A stretch of DNA of 64,000 nucleotides from Citrobacter farmeri (GTDB lineage: Bacteria; Pseudomonadota; Gammaproteobacteria; Enterobacterales; Enterobacteriaceae): the NCBI RefSeq assembly GCF_019048065.1, contig NZ_CP077291.1, positions 4,154,001-4,218,000 on the forward strand, in the 5' to 3' direction. Both the position numbers and the translations under genes were made by a program. Shown piece after piece: positions 50,425 to 60,148 of this stretch (position 1 is its first letter; each line of letters begins with the position of its first letter). The notes under the pieces are model-generated. The model was not told the origin of the DNA, ran no database searches, and saw nothing but the letters and a program-made list of their open reading frames with translations.

Positions 50425-51720
50425 GTGAAACATCTGACTGATATGGTGGAGCAGCATAAACGAGGTAAGGCAAACGGAATTTACGCCGTTTGTTCCGCGC
50501 ATCCGCTGGTGCTGGAATCCGCAATACGTTACGCACAGGCAAATCAGTCGCCGCTGCTGATTGAAGCAACCTCGAATCAGGTTGACCAGTTTGGCGGCTA
50601 CACAGGCATGACCCCAGCCGATTTTCGCCATTTTGTCTGCCAACTGGCCGACTCGCTTGATTTCCCTCAGGAGCAACTGATTCTGGGGGGAGACCACCTC
50701 GGTCCGAACCGTTGGCAAAATCTGGCCGCAGAACCGGCAATGGCCAATGCCGACGAACTGATCAGGAGCTATGTCGCCGCCGGATTCAAAAAAATCCACC
50801 TTGATTGCAGCATGTCCTGCCAGGGCGATCCCGTGCCTTTGACCGATGCCATTGTCGCGGAACGTGCCGCGCGTCTGGCGAAGATTGCTGAAGAGACCTG
50901 CATTGCCCATTTTGGCGAGTCGGATCTGGTGTATGTGATTGGCACTGAAGTGCCGGTACCGGGCGGTGCCCATGAGACGTTGACCGAACTGGCGGTGACC
51001 ACGCCCGACGCGGCACGCGCAACGCTGGAAGCCCATCGCCACGCCTTTGAAAAACAGGGGCTCAATGCCATCTGGCCGCGCATTATCGCGCTGGTGGTGC
51101 AACCCGGTGTTGAGTTCGACCATACCCACATCATTGATTACCAACCGCAAAAAGCCATCGCGTTAAGCAAGATGGTGGAAGCGTATGACACGCTGGTTTT
51201 TGAGGCACACTCCACGGACTACCAAACACCGCAGTCGCTGCGCCAGTTAGTGAAAGATCACTTTGCCATCCTGAAAGTCGGTCCGGCCCTGACCTTCGCC
51301 CTGCGCGAAGCGCTGTTTTCGCTGGCCGCCATTGAAGAAGAGTTGCTCCCGGCAAAAGCCTGTTCCGACCTGCGTCATGTCCTTGAGAGCGTCATGCTCG
51401 ATCGCCCGGAATATTGGCAGAGCCACTACCATGGCGATGGCAACACCCGTCGCCTGGCGCGCGGCTACAGCTATTCCGATCGTGTTCGTTACTACTGGCC
51501 GGACAGCCAGATTGATGACGCGTTTGAACGACTGGTGCGCAATCTGGCGGATGAGCCGATTCCCCTGCCGCTCATTAGCCAGTACATGCCGTTACAGTAC
51601 GTAAAAGTGCGCGAGGGAGATCTCACTGCCACACCGCGAGAACTCATCATCAACCACATTCAGGACATACTGCAGCAGTACCATGCCGCCTGCCAGGGCG
51701 TAACGTCCCAGAACGGATAA
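50425..51720 (+). CDS. kbaZ: D-tagatose-1,6-bisphosphate aldolase subunit KbaZ
   Basis: KbaZ (AgaZ) is the GatZ/KbaZ-type partner that KbaY needs for full activity and stability as a tagatose-bisphosphate aldolase. It starts with GTG, preceded by GGAGAGGAAA, and has 431 residues, a few more than E. coli KbaZ because of a longer C-terminus. The barrel is recognisable from conserved runs such as [37 protein letters not shown] and [13 protein letters not shown]. It is first gene of kbaZ-agaVWEFA and lies under AgaR boxes. Confidence 0.95.
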   Translation: MKHLTDMVEQHKRGKANGIYAVCSAHPLVLESAIRYAQANQSPLLIEATSNQVDQFGGYTGMTPADFRHFVCQLADSLDFPQEQLILGGDHLGPNRWQNLAAEPAMANADELIRSYVAAGFKKIHLDCSMSCQGDPVPLTDAIVAERAARLAKIAEETCIAHFGESDLVYVIGTEVPVPGGAHETLTELAVTTPDAARATLEAHRHAFEKQGLNAIWPRIIALVVQPGVEFDHTHIIDYQPQKAIALSKMVEAYDTLVFEAHSTDYQTPQSLRQLVKDHFAILKVGPALTFALREALFSLAAIEEELLPAKACSDLRHVLESVMLDRPEYWQSHYHGDGNTRRLARGYSYSDRVRYYWPDSQIDDAFERLVRNLADEPIPLPLISQYMPLQYVKVREGDLTATPRELIINHIQDILQQYHAACQGVTSQNG

Positions 51721-51739
51721 CAAAAAAGAGGAATACGCT

Positions 51740-52213
51740 ATGCCAAATATTGTACTCAGCCGTATCGACGAAAGGCTCATTCATGGCCAGGTCGGGGTGC
51801 AGTGGGTCGGATTTGCGGGGGCAAATCTGGTACTGGTCGCCAACGATGAGGTGGCCGAAGACACCGTGCAACAGAACCTGATGGAGATGGTGCTGGCGGA
51901 AGGGATCGCCGTGCGTTTCTGGTCACTACAAAAAGTGATCGACAACATTCACCGCGCCGCTGACCGGCAGAAAATTTTGCTGGTCTGCAAGTCTCCCACC
52001 GATTTCCTCAGGCTGGTCGAAGGTGGGGTGCCGGTTACACGCATCAACGTAGGAAATATGCACTACGCCAATGGCAAGCAGCAGGTTGCCAAAACGGTCT
52101 CTGTCGACTCGACCGATATTGCGGCGTTTAACGGCCTGAAAGCCGCCGGGGTGGAATGTTTCGTTCAGGGCGTTCCAACAGAACCCGCGCAGGATCTCTT
52201 TAAACTCATCTGA
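51740..52213 (+). CDS. agaV: N-acetylgalactosamine PTS enzyme IIB AgaV
   Basis: AgaV is the cytosolic IIB subunit of the mannose-family PTS that imports and phosphorylates N-acetylgalactosamine. It has 157 residues. The phosphorylated histidine is H15 in SRIDERLIHGQVGVQW, the hallmark of mannose-family IIB. It follows kbaZ by 19 bases and precedes agaW by ten, within the operon. It is a paralogue of AgaB further downstream. Confidence 0.95.
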   Translation: MPNIVLSRIDERLIHGQVGVQWVGFAGANLVLVANDEVAEDTVQQNLMEMVLAEGIAVRFWSLQKVIDNIHRAADRQKILLVCKSPTDFLRLVEGGVPVTRINVGNMHYANGKQQVAKTVSVDSTDIAAFNGLKAAGVECFVQGVPTEPAQDLFKLI

Positions 52214-52223
52214 GGCCTTCACC

Positions 52224-53003
52224 ATGGAAATTAGTCTGTTACAGGCTTTTGCATTAGGTATCCTCGCCTTTATTGCTGGCCTGGATATGTTCAACGGATT
52301 AACACATATGCACCGCCCGGTGGTGCTTGGGCCGCTGGTCGGTCTGATTCTGGGCGATCTGCATACCGGTATTTTAACCGGCGGTACGCTGGAACTGGTG
52401 TGGATGGGACTCGCACCGCTGGCAGGCGCACAACCGCCAAACGTCATTATCGGTACCATCGTGGGCACGACATTCGCCATTACAACAGGGGTGAAACCGG
52501 ATGTCGCCGTGGGCGTTGCCGTGCCGTTTGCCGTGGCAGTACAGATGGGGATTACGTTCCTGTTCTCCGTAATGTCTGGGGTGATGTCCCGCTGCGATCG
52601 CATGGCGGCAAATGCCGACACCGCCGGCATTGAACGGGTCAACTATCTGGCGCTGCTGGCGCTCGGCATTTTCTATTTCCTGTGTACGTTCCTGCCGATT
52701 TACTTCGGCGCGGAACACGCGAAAACCGCGATTGATGTCCTGCCGGAACGTCTGATTGACGGTCTCGGCGTCGCGGGCGGTATCATGCCAGCCATCGGCT
52801 TTGCCGTACTGCTGAAAATCATGATGAAAAACGTCTATATCCCTTACTTTATCATCGGTTTCGTGGGGGCCGCCTGGCTCAAGCTGCCGGTGCTGGCTAT
52901 TGCCGCTGCGGCGTTGGCCATGGCGCTGATCGACCTGTTGCGTAAATCTCCAGAACCGACCCAACCTGCGGCCCAGAAAGAGGAATTCGAAGATGGCATC
53001 TAA
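52224..53003 (+). CDS. agaW: N-acetylgalactosamine PTS enzyme IIC AgaW
   Basis: AgaW is the IIC membrane subunit that forms the sugar channel with AgaE. It has 259 residues and is full length, whereas E. coli K-12 has only a remnant of this gene because of a deletion. The family signature near residues 50-75 is seen as GGTLELVWMGLAPLAGAQPP. Hydrophobic spans run from residue 1 to about 240, then a charged tail. Its end overlaps the agaE start by 11 bases, implying coupled translation. Confidence 0.95.
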   Translation: MEISLLQAFALGILAFIAGLDMFNGLTHMHRPVVLGPLVGLILGDLHTGILTGGTLELVWMGLAPLAGAQPPNVIIGTIVGTTFAITTGVKPDVAVGVAVPFAVAVQMGITFLFSVMSGVMSRCDRMAANADTAGIERVNYLALLALGIFYFLCTFLPIYFGAEHAKTAIDVLPERLIDGLGVAGGIMPAIGFAVLLKIMMKNVYIPYFIIGFVGAAWLKLPVLAIAAAALAMALIDLLRKSPEPTQPAAQKEEFEDGI

Positions 53004-53871
53004 TCAACAAACTCTTCCGTCTGTTTCCGACAGCGAAGAAACGCTGCTTTCCGGCGTGAACGAAAACATCTATGAAGATCAGAGTATTGGCGCAGAGCTA
53101 ACCAAAAAAGATATCAACCGGGTAGCCTGGCGTTCCATGCTGTTGCAGGCGTCGTTTAACTACGAACGTATGCAGGCTTCCGGTTGGCTGTACGGTCTGC
53201 TGCCTGCGCTGAAAAAGATCCATACGAATAAACGCGACCTGGCGCGCGCCATGAAGGGCCACATGGGTTTCTTCAATACCCACCCCTTCCTGGTGACGTT
53301 TGTCATCGGCATTATCCTGGCGATGGAGCGCTCAAAGCAGGACGTTAACAGTATTCAGAGCACCAAAATCGCCGTTGGTGCTCCGCTCGGCGGGATTGGC
53401 GATGCGATGTTCTGGCTGACGCTGTTGCCGATTTGCGGCGGTATCGGGGCCAGTCTGGCCTTGCAGGGTTCCATCCTCGGTGCGGTAGTCTTTATTGTGC
53501 TGTTTAACGTGGTCCATCTGGGTCTGCGTTTTGGTCTGGCGCACTATGCTTACCGTATGGGGGTCGCCGCCATTCCACTCATCAAGGCCAATACGAAGAA
53601 AGTGGGCCATGCGGCGTCTATCGTCGGGATGACGGTGATTGGCGCGCTCGTCGCGACGTATGTGCGTCTGAACACTACGCTCGAAATCAAGGCGGGTGAT
53701 GCCGTCGTCAAGCTCCAGGCTGACGTTATCGACAAGCTGATGCCCGCCTTTTTACCGTTGGTCTATACCCTGACGATGTTCTGGTTAGTCCGCCGCGGCT
53801 GGAGTCCACTACGTCTCATCGGTATCACCGTGGTGCTGGGTGTCGTCGGTAAATTCTGTCACTTCCTGTAA
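52993..53871 (+). CDS. agaE: N-acetylgalactosamine PTS enzyme IID AgaE
   Basis: AgaE is the IID membrane subunit that completes the GalNAc transporter with AgaW. It has 292 residues. An N-terminal soluble part of about 35 residues is followed by the family block LLQASFNYERMQASGWLYGLLPAL (residues 52-75; written here as an identity with AgaD) and by FNTHPFLVTFVIGIILAMER. GAPLGGIGDAMFWLTLLPI marks the membrane domain. It is absent from K-12 but present in other E. coli. It lies between agaW, which it overlaps, and agaF. Confidence 0.95.
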   Translation: MASNQQTLPSVSDSEETLLSGVNENIYEDQSIGAELTKKDINRVAWRSMLLQASFNYERMQASGWLYGLLPALKKIHTNKRDLARAMKGHMGFFNTHPFLVTFVIGIILAMERSKQDVNSIQSTKIAVGAPLGGIGDAMFWLTLLPICGGIGASLALQGSILGAVVFIVLFNVVHLGLRFGLAHYAYRMGVAAIPLIKANTKKVGHAASIVGMTVIGALVATYVRLNTTLEIKAGDAVVKLQADVIDKLMPAFLPLVYTLTMFWLVRRGWSPLRLIGITVVLGVVGKFCHFL

Positions 53872-53887
53872 AGCAAAGAGGTCTTCG

Positions 53888-54322
53888 ATGTTAGGTATTA
53901 TTTTGACGGGGCACGGTGGGTTTGCCAGCGGTATGGAAAAAGCGATGAAACAGATCCTCGGCGAGCAGTCGCAGTTTATCGCCATCGACTTTCCGGAAAC
54001 CTCCACTACCGCGCTGCTCACCTCACAGCTTGAGCAGGCGATTGAGCAACTGGACGGTGAGGAAGATATCGTTTTCCTGACCGACCTGCTCGGCGGCACA
54101 CCGTTTCGCGTCGCCTCAACGCTTGCGATGCTAAAACCAGGCCGGGAAGTGATCACCGGCACTAACCTGCAACTGCTGCTGGAAATGGTGCTGGATCGCG
54201 AAGGACTCAGCAGTGAAGCATTTCGTGTGCAGGCGCTGGAATGCGGGCATCGCGGCCTGACCAGTCTGGTGGATGAGCTGGGCCGTTGCCGCGAGGAGCA
54301 CCCCATCGAGGAAGGAATATGA
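53888..54322 (+). CDS. agaF: PTS enzyme IIA AgaF
   Basis: AgaF is the IIA phosphotransfer protein of the mannose-family Aga PTS. The ATG giving MLGIILTGHGGFASG follows AGAGGTCTTCG and makes 144 residues. A longer frame upstream lies inside agaE and is rejected. The active-site histidine is H9. FLTDLLGGTPFRVAS near residue 70 is the second family motif. It is the only IIA gene in the cluster, so it probably serves AgaBCD as well as AgaVWE. Its stop overlaps the agaA start (ATGA). Confidence 0.95.
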   Translation: MLGIILTGHGGFASGMEKAMKQILGEQSQFIAIDFPETSTTALLTSQLEQAIEQLDGEEDIVFLTDLLGGTPFRVASTLAMLKPGREVITGTNLQLLLEMVLDREGLSSEAFRVQALECGHRGLTSLVDELGRCREEHPIEEGI

Positions 54323-55452
54323 CGCAGGTTTTGCGTGCCAGACGTCTGCTCACCGAACAGGGGTGGCTGGACGATCACCAGTTGCGCGTTGAAGAAGGGC
54401 TCATCACGGCAATCGAGCCGATTCCGGCGGGCATCACCGCGCGCGATGCCGAGCTACTGTGTCCCGCCTACATCGACACCCACGTCCACGGTGGCGCGGG
54501 GGTCGACGTGATGGACGATGAACCAGATGCGCTCGACAAGTTGGCGATGCACAAAGCACGGGAAGGGGTTGCCAGTTGGCTCCCCACCACCGTCACCGCG
54601 CCGCTAAAGACGATTCACCGCGCGCTGGAGCGCATTGCTCAACGCTATCATTCCGGTGGGCCTGGAGCACAGGTGCTGGGAAGTTATCTGGAAGGACCGT
54701 ACTTCACGCCGCAGAATAAGGGTGCCCATCCCCCGGAACTGTTTCGGGAGCTGGACCTCGCGGAGCTGGATGAGCTGATTGCCATTTCTCGACAGACTCT
54801 GCGCGTGGTTGCGCTGGCTCCGGAAAAACCGGGAGCATTGCAGGCGATTAGCCATCTCAGACAGCAGGGTGTGCGGGTAATGTTGGGGCATAGCGCGGCA
54901 AGCTGGGCACAAACCCGGGCCGCCTTTGACGCCGGCGCAGACGGACTCGTGCACTGCTACAACGGCATGACCGGACTTCATCACCGGGAGCCCGGGATGG
55001 TCGGCGCAGGACTCACTGACCCGCGCGCGTGGCTGGAACTTATCGCCGATGGGCACCATGTCCATCCGGCAGCCATGAAACTCTGTTGCTGCTGTGCAAA
55101 AGAGAGGCTGGTGCTGATAACCGATGCGATGCAGGCTGCCGGTATGCCAGACGGAAACTACACGTTGTGCGGTGAAAAGGTCGAAATGCACGGAGGAATC
55201 GTGCGCACCGCATCCGGTAGCCTGGCGGGCAGCACGTTGTCGGTTGATGCGGCAGTGCGCAATATGGTCGAACTGACCGGGATCGCCCCTGAGGATGCGA
55301 TCCATATGGCGTCGCTTCATCCAGCGCGTCTGCTGGGGATCGAGAGCCACTCAGGATCGTTAGCCCCAGGCAAACGCGCCAGCACGATCGCCCTCGATAG
55401 CGGACTTCATTTACAACAGATTTGGATTCAGGGTCAGCACCTCCCCCTTTGA
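54319..55452 (+). CDS. agaA: N-acetylgalactosamine-6-phosphate deacetylase AgaA
   Basis: AgaA removes the acetyl group from N-acetylgalactosamine-6-phosphate, giving galactosamine-6-phosphate; NagA can replace it in E. coli. The ATG overlapping the agaF stop gives 377 residues, the full-length form. The metal-binding HVHGG motif is in YIDTHVHGGAGVDVMDD near residue 55. Further metal and catalytic sites are YLEGPY, MLGHSAAS, DGHHVHPAAM and LITDAMQAAG. Its chain is intact, in contrast to the truncated K-12 gene. It ends the kbaZ-agaVWEFA unit. Confidence 0.95.
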   Translation: MTQVLRARRLLTEQGWLDDHQLRVEEGLITAIEPIPAGITARDAELLCPAYIDTHVHGGAGVDVMDDEPDALDKLAMHKAREGVASWLPTTVTAPLKTIHRALERIAQRYHSGGPGAQVLGSYLEGPYFTPQNKGAHPPELFRELDLAELDELIAISRQTLRVVALAPEKPGALQAISHLRQQGVRVMLGHSAASWAQTRAAFDAGADGLVHCYNGMTGLHHREPGMVGAGLTDPRAWLELIADGHHVHPAAMKLCCCCAKERLVLITDAMQAAGMPDGNYTLCGEKVEMHGGIVRTASGSLAGSTLSVDAAVRNMVELTGIAPEDAIHMASLHPARLLGIESHSGSLAPGKRASTIALDSGLHLQQIWIQGQHLPL

Positions 55453-55745
55453 CCTTTTTTCTCCCAGGCCTTCGTTCATCAATCGCAAGGCCTTTCTTTT
55501 CCTTTCGATTAAGAAAACCCTCACGCCTGGATGATGGCTGAGAATCATTACAGATCAATAAGATAAAAAACCTCTCTGAACAATCGATCACACTTTTCGT
55601 TTTATTTCATTTTGCATCATTGAACTTTCGATTTCTTTCCTATAAATTTTAATCAATCGATCATGTGAACAAGTGAAACGAAACGAAAGATAGCGACATT
55701 TTGCCAGCGTCTGATGTGGAATTCACAAGACTAAGGACTTACGTT
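55453..55745 (+). promoter_or_regulatory. agaS promoter region with AgaR boxes
   Basis: The 293-base gap contains CTTTTCGTTTTATTTCATTT (55593-55612), CTTTCGATTTCTTTCC (55625-55640) and the reverse GAAACGAAACGAAAG (55675-55689). These fit AgaR operators of the separate agaS promoter known in E. coli. No gene is seen in it. Confidence 0.72.
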
Positions 55746-56900
55746 ATGCCTGAAACCTATACCCCTGCTGCTGCAACAACCGGAACCTGGACCGAAGAAG
55801 AGATCCGCCAGCAGCCTGCCAGTTGGATCCGCTCGCTAACGAACATCGACGCGATGCGAACCGCGATCGACAACTTTCTTGCCCCCCTGCTTCGTAAAGA
55901 CGATCTGCGGATCGTCCTGACCGGAGCGGGTACCTCGGCATTCATTGGCGAGATCATCGCCCCCTGGCTTGCCAGCCACACCGGACAAAACATCAGCGCA
56001 ATACCGACCACCGATCTGGTCACCAATCCGATGGATTATCTGAATCCGGCGCATCCGCTGCTGCTGGTCTCGTTTGCCCGTTCCGGCAACAGCCCGGAAA
56101 GCGTTGCCGCAGTGGAACTGGCAAACCAGTTCGTTCCTGAGTGCTATCACCTTTCGATCACCTGCAATGAAGCAGGTAGCCTGTACCAGACCGCCGTTGC
56201 AAGCGATAACGCCTTTGCCCTGCTGATGCCGGCAGAAACGCACGATCGCGGTTTTGCGATGACCAGCAGTATTACCACCATGATGGCCAGTTGCCTGGCG
56301 GTGTTCGCACCGAAAATCTTCAACAGCCAAACCTTCCGCGATGTCGCGGATCGCTGCCAGACGATCCTGTCATCACTGGGTGATTTCAGCCACGGCGTAT
56401 TTGGCAACGGTGCCTGGAAACGGATCGTCTATCTCGGAAGCGGTGGATTACAGGGGGCTGCGCGTGAATCAGCTCTGAAAGTACTCGAGCTGACCGCCGG
56501 TAAGCTGGCGGCATTTTACGACTCGCCAACGGGCTTCCGCCACGGCCCGAAATCCCTGGTGGATAACGAAACGCTGATCGTGGTGTATATCTCCAGCCAT
56601 CCTTACACACGGCAGTACGATCTCGATCTGCTGGCGGAGTTGCGTCGCGACGATCAAGCAATGCGCGTTGTCGCTGTTGCGGCCGAAAGCGATTCCATCA
56701 TTGAAGCTGGTCCGCACATCCTGTTGCCACCTGCACGTCATTTTATCGATAGTGAGCTGGCATTCTGCTACCTGATGTATGCCCAGGTCTTTGCGCTCAC
56801 TCAGTCCATCCATGTCGGTAATACGCCGGATACTCCCTCCCGCAGCGGTACAGTCAACCGCGTCGTGCAGGGCGTCGTTATTCATCCGTGGCAGGCTTAA
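55746..56900 (+). CDS. agaS: Galactosamine-6-phosphate deaminase/isomerase AgaS
   Basis: AgaS converts galactosamine-6-phosphate to tagatose-6-phosphate and ammonia; genetic work in E. coli made it, rather than AgaI, the essential enzyme. The ATG giving MPETYTPAAAT makes 384 residues, the E. coli length. It has two SIS domains: one with LTGAGTSAFIGEIIAPWL and SFARSGNSPESVAAVEL in the N-terminal half, the other with YLGSGGLQGAARESALKVLE in the second half. It is first gene of the agaS-kbaY-agaBCDI unit, 12 bases before kbaY. Confidence 0.95.
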   Translation: MPETYTPAAATTGTWTEEEIRQQPASWIRSLTNIDAMRTAIDNFLAPLLRKDDLRIVLTGAGTSAFIGEIIAPWLASHTGQNISAIPTTDLVTNPMDYLNPAHPLLLVSFARSGNSPESVAAVELANQFVPECYHLSITCNEAGSLYQTAVASDNAFALLMPAETHDRGFAMTSSITTMMASCLAVFAPKIFNSQTFRDVADRCQTILSSLGDFSHGVFGNGAWKRIVYLGSGGLQGAARESALKVLELTAGKLAAFYDSPTGFRHGPKSLVDNETLIVVYISSHPYTRQYDLDLLAELRRDDQAMRVVAVAAESDSIIEAGPHILLPPARHFIDSELAFCYLMYAQVFALTQSIHVGNTPDTPSRSGTVNRVVQGVVIHPWQA

Positions 56901-57788
<888 letters not shown>

Positions 57789-57812
57789 AGTCGTCCTGTT
57801 TCAACATCATAT

Positions 57813-57853
57813 TCAGAAGCGTTATCTGATTTATATCAGGTAGCGCTTTCTGA
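57813..57853 (+). other. Long stem-loop between kbaY and agaB
   Basis: Bases 57813-57830 pair with 57835-57853 over 18 base pairs with one bulged T and a TTAT loop; a few are G-U pairs. No T-tract follows. It sits in the 188-base gap inside the agaS operon and may be an RNase processing or mRNA-stability element that sets the ratio of agaS-kbaY to agaBCDI. Confidence 0.6.
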
Positions 57854-57976
57854 CCAAATAGCGGAGGAAAATAACGCCAACACATCACGCTGAATAAATT
57901 TATGAATGCGATACGGTAAAAATAATATATTTCAACAAGTTCTGTCATTCAATTATTTTATGGTGAGGATTTAAGT

Positions 57977-58453
57977 ATGAGCAGTCCAAATATCCTGTTA
58001 ACGCGTATTGATAACCGACTGGTACATGGTCAGGTGGGCGTCACCTGGACATCGACAATCGGTGCCAATCTGCTGGTCGTCGTGGATGATGATGTCGCTC
58101 AGGATGAGATTCAGCAGAAATTAATGGGCATCACCGCAGAAACCTACGGTTTCGGTATCCGTTTCTTTTCTATAGAAAAAACGATCAACGTCATCGGTAA
58201 GGCCGCGCCACACCAGAAGATATTCCTGATTTGCCGCACGCCACAAACGGTCAGAAAGCTGCTCGAAGGCGGTATTACGCTTAACGACGTGAACGTGGGC
58301 AACATGCACTTCTCGGAAGGCAAAAAGCAGATCAGCAGTAAAGTTTATGTCAATGAACAGGATCTTCAGGACCTGCAGTTCATTAAGAAACACGGCGTAA
58401 ACATTTTTATTCAGGATGTCCCTGGCGATCAAAAAGAAACGATCCCGGAGTAA
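57977..58453 (+). CDS. agaB: Galactosamine PTS enzyme IIB AgaB
   Basis: AgaB is the IIB subunit of the second mannose-family PTS, which handles D-galactosamine in E. coli. It has 158 residues. The active histidine is H17 in LLTRIDNRLVHGQVGVTW. It is clearly related to AgaV in this cluster but differs in the middle of the chain. A GTGAGG ribosome binding site lies before the ATG. It is followed by agaC after 54 bases. Confidence 0.95.
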   Translation: MSSPNILLTRIDNRLVHGQVGVTWTSTIGANLLVVVDDDVAQDEIQQKLMGITAETYGFGIRFFSIEKTINVIGKAAPHQKIFLICRTPQTVRKLLEGGITLNDVNVGNMHFSEGKKQISSKVYVNEQDLQDLQFIKKHGVNIFIQDVPGDQKETIPE

Positions 58454-58507
58454 ATAACAAGCCAATGTTTTCATATTAAAGGGACTTATTTACATGAGGT
58501 GTTTAAA

Positions 58508-59314
58508 ATGCATGAAATAACGCTTTTACAAGGGATATCCCTCGCTGCATTAGTCTTCTTTCTGGGAATCGATTTTTGGCTGGAAGCCTTGTTTTTATTC
58601 AGACCAATTATTGTGTGTACGCTCACTGGCGCCATTCTTGGCGACATTCATATTGGTTTGATTACGGGCGGTTTGACCGAGCTGGCTTTTGCCGGCTTGA
58701 CGCCCGCCGGCGGCGTCCAGCCGCCAAACCCCATTATGGCGGGGCTAATGACCACGGTGATCGCCTGGTCTACCGGCGTGGATGCCAAAACCGCCATCGG
58801 TCTCGGCTTGCCGTTCAGCCTGCTGATGCAATACGTGATTCTGTTTTTCTATTCCGCCTTCTCTCTGTTTATGTCCCGGGCCGACAATTGCGCTAAAGAA
58901 GCTAATACCAGCGCATTTGCACGTCTGAACTGGCTGACAACGCTGATTGTCGCCTGCTCATACGCCATTATCGCGTTTCTGTGTACCTATCTGGCGCAAG
59001 GTGCCATGCAGGCGCTGGTGAAAGCCATGCCGGCCTGGCTGACTCATGGTTTCGAAGTTGCGGGCGGTATTCTGCCTGCCGTCGGTTTTGGTTTGCTACT
59101 GCGTGTGATGTTCAAAGCGCAGTACATTCCTTACCTGATTGCTGGCTTCCTCTTTGTCTGCTACATCCAGGTCAACAACTTACTCCCGGTCGCGGTCCTC
59201 GGCGCGGGCTTCGCCGTGTACGAATTTTTCAATGCCAAAGCCAAACAGCAGGCACAACCCCAGCCTGTCGCCCGTAAAAATGATGATGAAGAGGATTACA
59301 GCAATGGGATCTGA
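58508..59314 (+). CDS. agaC: Galactosamine PTS enzyme IIC AgaC
   Basis: AgaC is the IIC membrane subunit of the galactosamine PTS. I use the ATG giving MHEITLLQGIS (268 residues) with a TGAGGTG ribosome binding site; a GTG three codons upstream is the alternative. The IIC signature is GGLTELAFAGLTPAGGVQPP near residues 55-75. The membrane part ends near residue 240, followed by a charged tail. The stop lies 11 bases inside agaD, so the two IIC/IID subunits are coupled in translation. Confidence 0.95.
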   Translation: MHEITLLQGISLAALVFFLGIDFWLEALFLFRPIIVCTLTGAILGDIHIGLITGGLTELAFAGLTPAGGVQPPNPIMAGLMTTVIAWSTGVDAKTAIGLGLPFSLLMQYVILFFYSAFSLFMSRADNCAKEANTSAFARLNWLTTLIVACSYAIIAFLCTYLAQGAMQALVKAMPAWLTHGFEVAGGILPAVGFGLLLRVMFKAQYIPYLIAGFLFVCYIQVNNLLPVAVLGAGFAVYEFFNAKAKQQAQPQPVARKNDDEEDYSNGI

Positions 59315-60095
59315 AATCAGTAAAAAAGACATTACCCGTCTTGGCTTCCGCTCTTCCCTTCTTCAGGCGAGCTTTAACTATGAAAGGATGCAGGCGGGCG
59401 GCTTTACCTGGGCGATGCTGCCGATTCTGAAAAAAATCTATAAAGATGATAAGCCGGGTCTGAGTGCGGCCATGAAAGATCATCTGGAATTTATCAATAC
59501 TCATCCGAACCTCGTCGGTTTCCTGATGGGCTTACTGATCTCAATGGAAGAGAAAGGAGAAAACCGCGACACCATTAAAGGTCTGAAAGTGGCGCTGTTT
59601 GGTCCCATCGCCGGGATTGGCGATGCCATTTTCTGGTTCACCTTACTGCCGATTATGGCGGGGATCTGCTCCTCTTTCGCCAGCCAGGGCAATTTACTGG
59701 GCCCGATTCTGTTCTTCGCCGTCTATTTAATGATCTTTTTCCTGCGCGTCGGCTGGACTCACGTCGGCTATTCGGTCGGGGTAAAAGCCATTGATAAGGT
59801 GAGGGAAAATTCGCAGATGATCGCCCGTTCGGCGACGATCCTTGGGATCACGGTGATTGGCGGTCTGATCGCCTCCTACGTCCATATCGATGTCGTGACC
59901 TCTTTTGCCATCGACAGTACGCACAACGTGGCCCTGCAAAAGGATTTCTTTGATAAGGTCTTCCCGAACATTTTACCGATGGGCTACACGCTGCTGATGT
60001 ACTACCTGTTGCGGGTGAAAAAAGCGCATCCGGTATTGCTAATCGGTGTCACCTTTGTGCTTTCTATCGTCTCTTCCGCACTCGGTATTTTGTAA
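59304..60095 (+). CDS. agaD: Galactosamine PTS enzyme IID AgaD
   Basis: AgaD is the IID membrane subunit paired with AgaC. The ATG giving MGSEISKKDITRLG lies within the end of agaC and makes 263 residues, as in E. coli; an open frame extending far into agaC is rejected. LLQASFNYERMQAGGFTWAM and FINTHPNLVGFLMGLLISME are family blocks shared with AgaE. GPIAGIGDAIFWFTLLPIMA marks the membrane domain. This unit has no IIA gene of its own. Confidence 0.95.
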   Translation: MGSEISKKDITRLGFRSSLLQASFNYERMQAGGFTWAMLPILKKIYKDDKPGLSAAMKDHLEFINTHPNLVGFLMGLLISMEEKGENRDTIKGLKVALFGPIAGIGDAIFWFTLLPIMAGICSSFASQGNLLGPILFFAVYLMIFFLRVGWTHVGYSVGVKAIDKVRENSQMIARSATILGITVIGGLIASYVHIDVVTSFAIDSTHNVALQKDFFDKVFPNILPMGYTLLMYYLLRVKKAHPVLLIGVTFVLSIVSSALGIL

Positions 60096-60148
60096 ACCGC
60101 ACGGGGCGCGACTTTGCGTGCGCCCCTCGCCAAAAGGATGGCTGACAA

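Noticed and set aside
55668..55690. CRP site upstream of agaS
   Set aside because: ATGTGAACAAGTGAAA has a good left half only; the sequence is better explained by the reverse AgaR box.
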